A stretch of DNA of 6,898 nt, from positions 1 through 6,898 of the forward strand of contig JALRAA010000075.1 in the NCBI GenBank assembly GCA_023262645.1, in the 5' to 3' direction. This document shows positions 4,836 through 6,898 of this stretch, piece by piece; position 1 is the stretch's first letter; each line of letters starts with the position of its first letter. The notes beneath the pieces are model-generated. The model was given only the letters and a program-made list of their open reading frames with translations. It was not told the origin of the DNA and ran no database searches. The position numbers were made by a program, and so were the translations under genes. The DNA is from Burkholderiaceae bacterium (GTDB lineage: Bacteria; Pseudomonadota; Gammaproteobacteria; Burkholderiales; Burkholderiaceae_C).

Positions 4836-6877
4836 GCAAACTCCACGATGACCTGATCGACAGTGAGCGACTCACCTTTGCTGGCCATGACGCTTTTGAC
4901 CACACCATCTTGCGCGGCAAACAGCACATTCTCCATTTTCATTGCTTCGATCACTGCCACACGTTCGCCAGCCTGTACTTTTTGACCGACGGACACTGAG
5001 ACATCGACCAGCAATCCGGGCATGGGCGACAACACAAAGCGGCTGAGATCGGGCGGTGCCTTGAAAGGCATTTGCCGGTACAACTCGGCCATGCGTGGAG
5101 ACACCACCAAAGCATCGATACGACGCCCGTGGTGCTGCACTTGCAGTACAAGCGGATTTTTGGCTGAGCCGCGCTCCACTTGCGCTGTGAATGGTTGCCC
5201 ATTCACCGTGCCTGCAATGGCAATGTCATTCAAACGTGAGTTACTGTGAATGGCGTAGTTTTTGTCGTTGACTTTGATAACGGCTGTACCGCGACCGCCT
5301 GCATCATCCACCTCAACCGCATGGTACTGGTGCTCGCCTTTGGCGTCCAACGTGATCACTGCATAAGCCTGTCCGACTTTCACGTCATACCCGGGCAATT
5401 GACCACTCAAACTCGCTGCACGCTCGCGCGACTTGCGACGGACGAAAGCCGCCAAAGCCACCAAAAAATCGTGGTCTGGGTGAGGCACATCTTCTGCATG
5501 AAAGCCTTTGCCAAAATGCTCTGCGATAAAGCCCGTGTTGAAATGGCCTGAGACAAAATCGGGGTGGGCCAACAGCGCAGCTTGAAATGGAATGTTGGAG
5601 CTGATGCCCCGAATCACAAACCCATTCAATGCTTCACGCATTTTCTGAATGGCGTCTTGGCGGTCTCTGCCGTGCACGATCAACTTGGCAATCATCGAGT
5701 CGTAGTGCATCGAAATTTCGCCACCTTCTTGCACACCTGTGTCTACCCGAACCCCCAGCAATTTGCTGGTGTCAGACTGAAACATGGTGGTCTCAGGTGG
5801 TTGAAAACGGATCAAGCGACCGGTGGAGGGCAAGAAGTTTCTGAACGGGTCTTCGGCGTTGATACGGCATTCGATAGACCAACCATTGCGCTGAATATCG
5901 GATTGTGCGAATGGCAATTTTTCGCCTGCCGCCACGCGAATCATCCATTCCACCAAATCTAAACCGGTGATGCATTCGGTGACAGGGTGCTCCACCTGTA
6001 ACCGGGTGTTCATTTCCAGAAAATAAAAACTCTGGTCTTTTCCCACCACAAATTCGACCGTACCTGCGCTTTGGTATTTCACAGCTTTGGCCAAGGCAAC
6101 CGCTTGCGCCCCCATGGCTGCACGTGTTTCATCGCTGATGAATGGCGATGGTGCTTCCTCGATCACTTTTTGGTGGCGGCGTTGAATAGAGCATTCACGC
6201 TCATTGAGAAAAACAACATTGCCATGCGCATCGCCCAAAAGTTGGATTTCTATATGGCGCGGCTCTTCAACGAATTTTTCGATGAATACGCGGTCATCGC
6301 CAAAGCTGTTGCGCGCTTCGTTGCGGCAGCTGGTAAAGCCCTCAAAAGCCTCTTTGTCGTTGTAGGCCACACGCAAACCTTTGCCACCCCCACCTGCGGA
6401 CGCCTTGATCATCACGGGATATCCAATGCCTTTGGCGATTTCAACCGCTTTTTCTGGCGATGCAATCGCTTCATTGACGCCAGGAATCGTGTTGACTTTC
6501 GCCAAGGCAGCCAATTTCTTCGAAGCGATTTTGTCGCCCATAGCAGCAATGGCCTCGTGCTTGGGCCCGATGAAAACCAAACCTTGCTCTTCGCACAAGC
6601 GGGCAAATTCTTCGTTTTCACTCAGAAAACCATAGCCAGGATGTATCGCTTGCGCGCCGGTTTGCTTGGCAGCAGCGATGATTTTTTCCGCTACCAAATA
6701 ACTTTCACGGCTCGATGCAGGCCCGATATGAACCGACTCATCAGCCAAAGCCACATGGCGGGAATTGCGGTCAGCTTCTGAATACACCGCAACTGTTGAG
6801 ATACCCATGCGCTTGGCGGTGGCGATCACTCGGCATGCGATTTCACCCCGGTTGGCAATCAAAATTTTTGTAAACAT
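4832..6877 (-). CDS. pccA: Propionyl-CoA carboxylase alpha subunit (biotin carboxylase plus biotin carrier)
   Basis: A 681-residue cytoplasmic subunit, about the length of bacterial PccA. It carboxylates its own biotin with ATP and bicarbonate and passes CO2 to the beta subunit (PccB), which makes methylmalonyl-CoA. Domains: biotin carboxylase N-terminal (1-115, KILIANRGEIACRVI); ATP-grasp (116-325) with the glycine loop SAGGGGKG at 160-167, His235 and Lys237 in RRHQK, Glu275, Glu288, Asn290, Arg292 and Glu296; biotin carboxylase C-terminal (330-450) with Arg338; a BT-type linker (about 470-610); and a biotinyl domain with EAMKMEN, biotinylated Lys647, 34 residues from the end. EGGEISMHYDSMIAKL fits PccA better than methylcrotonyl-CoA carboxylase, although the usual Pro in YDPM is Ser. 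The start is the ATG at 6875-6877 with GGAG 6 bases upstream and the family start MFTKILIANRGE. No PccB gene is in the window; it may lie beyond the right edge. Confidence 0.95.
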   Translation of the reverse strand: MFTKILIANRGEIACRVIATAKRMGISTVAVYSEADRNSRHVALADESVHIGPASSRESYLVAEKIIAAAKQTGAQAIHPGYGFLSENEEFARLCEEQGLVFIGPKHEAIAAMGDKIASKKLAALAKVNTIPGVNEAIASPEKAVEIAKGIGYPVMIKASAGGGGKGLRVAYNDKEAFEGFTSCRNEARNSFGDDRVFIEKFVEEPRHIEIQLLGDAHGNVVFLNERECSIQRRHQKVIEEAPSPFISDETRAAMGAQAVALAKAVKYQSAGTVEFVVGKDQSFYFLEMNTRLQVEHPVTECITGLDLVEWMIRVAAGEKLPFAQSDIQRNGWSIECRINAEDPFRNFLPSTGRLIRFQPPETTMFQSDTSKLLGVRVDTGVQEGGEISMHYDSMIAKLIVHGRDRQDAIQKMREALNGFVIRGISSNIPFQAALLAHPDFVSGHFNTGFIAEHFGKGFHAEDVPHPDHDFLVALAAFVRRKSRERAASLSGQLPGYDVKVGQAYAVITLDAKGEHQYHAVEVDDAGGRGTAVIKVNDKNYAIHSNSRLNDIAIAGTVNGQPFTAQVERGSAKNPLVLQVQHHGRRIDALVVSPRMAELYRQMPFKAPPDLSRFVLSPMPGLLVDVSVSVGQKVQAGERVAVIEAMKMENVLFAAQDGVVKSVMASKGESLTVDQVIVEFA
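4841..4844 (-). promoter_or_regulatory. Ribosome binding site for the VOC gene, inside the end of pccA
   Basis: Minus-strand GGAG lies 5 bases before the ATG, within the last codons of the carboxylase gene. With the ATGA overlap it allows both re-initiation and independent initiation. Confidence 0.65.
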
Positions 6878-6883
6878 TTTCTT

Positions 6884-6887
6884 CTCC
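6884..6887 (-). promoter_or_regulatory. Ribosome binding site fixing the pccA start
   Basis: Minus-strand GGAG is followed by AAGAAA and then ATG, a 6-base spacing. This makes the ATG at 6877 the start, rather than the in-frame GTG at the window edge (6898), which would add seven residues not typical of the family. Confidence 0.75.
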
Positions 6888-6898
6888 AGCGCATTCAC

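Noticed and set aside
6071..6781. A 236-codon open frame on the + strand opposite pccA
   Set aside because: It is fully antisense to a well-conserved carboxylase, its translation has no recognisable domain, and there is no ribosome site or gap for it. It is a shadow of pccA codon usage.
1..6898. Search for a novel defence, mobile or RNA-based system
   Set aside because: All substantial sequence is explained by seven metabolic genes with short gaps. No transposase, integrase, CRISPR repeats, tRNA, toxin-antitoxin pair or unexplained conserved-looking noncoding block was seen.

Overview
The window is a compact stretch of ordinary bacterial chromosome with seven protein-coding genes and very short spacers. 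It most resembles a betaproteobacterium of the order Burkholderiales, probably a Comamonadaceae-like organism of moderate GC. This is inferred from remembered protein families: a Cupriavidus-type intracellular PHB depolymerase, an orphan short RnfB-like ferredoxin, and a PccA plus VOC gene pair. No database search was possible.

Layout: (1) The left edge holds the 3' half of an aromatic/aspartate aminotransferase (TyrB-like), followed after 7 bases by a HAD-superfamily 'haloacid dehalogenase type II' gene. Both are on the + strand. (2) Convergent to them, on the - strand, is a DODA/YgiD-type extradiol dioxygenase with a GTG start. (3) A 135-base divergent intergenic region separates it from a + strand pair: an intracellular poly(3-hydroxybutyrate) depolymerase (phaZ) and, 5 bases later, a soluble RnfB-like three-cluster iron-sulfur protein with a GTG start. 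This intergenic region carries two perfect inverted repeats and an extended -10-like box. (4) Convergent to that pair, on the - strand, is a two-gene unit: the biotin-carrying alpha subunit of propionyl-CoA carboxylase (complete from an ATG at 6877) and a VOC-fold protein whose start overlaps the carboxylase stop codon (ATGA). A hairpin lies between the two convergent units.

Functionally the right two thirds centres on short-chain acyl-CoA and storage-polymer metabolism. PhaZ mobilises PHB. PccA carboxylates propionyl-CoA to methylmalonyl-CoA, and the coupled VOC protein is a candidate for the next step (methylmalonyl-CoA epimerase), although one canonical metal ligand appears to be Gln rather than His. 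The left third is amino-acid and aromatic metabolism.

I saw no mobile elements, RNA genes, CRISPR arrays or defence-type modules, and no convincing new biological system. The points most worth a second look are the histone-H1-like basic tail on the PHB depolymerase, the inverted repeats in the divergent promoter region, the orphan RnfB-like protein tied to phaZ, and the altered ligand set of the VOC protein.
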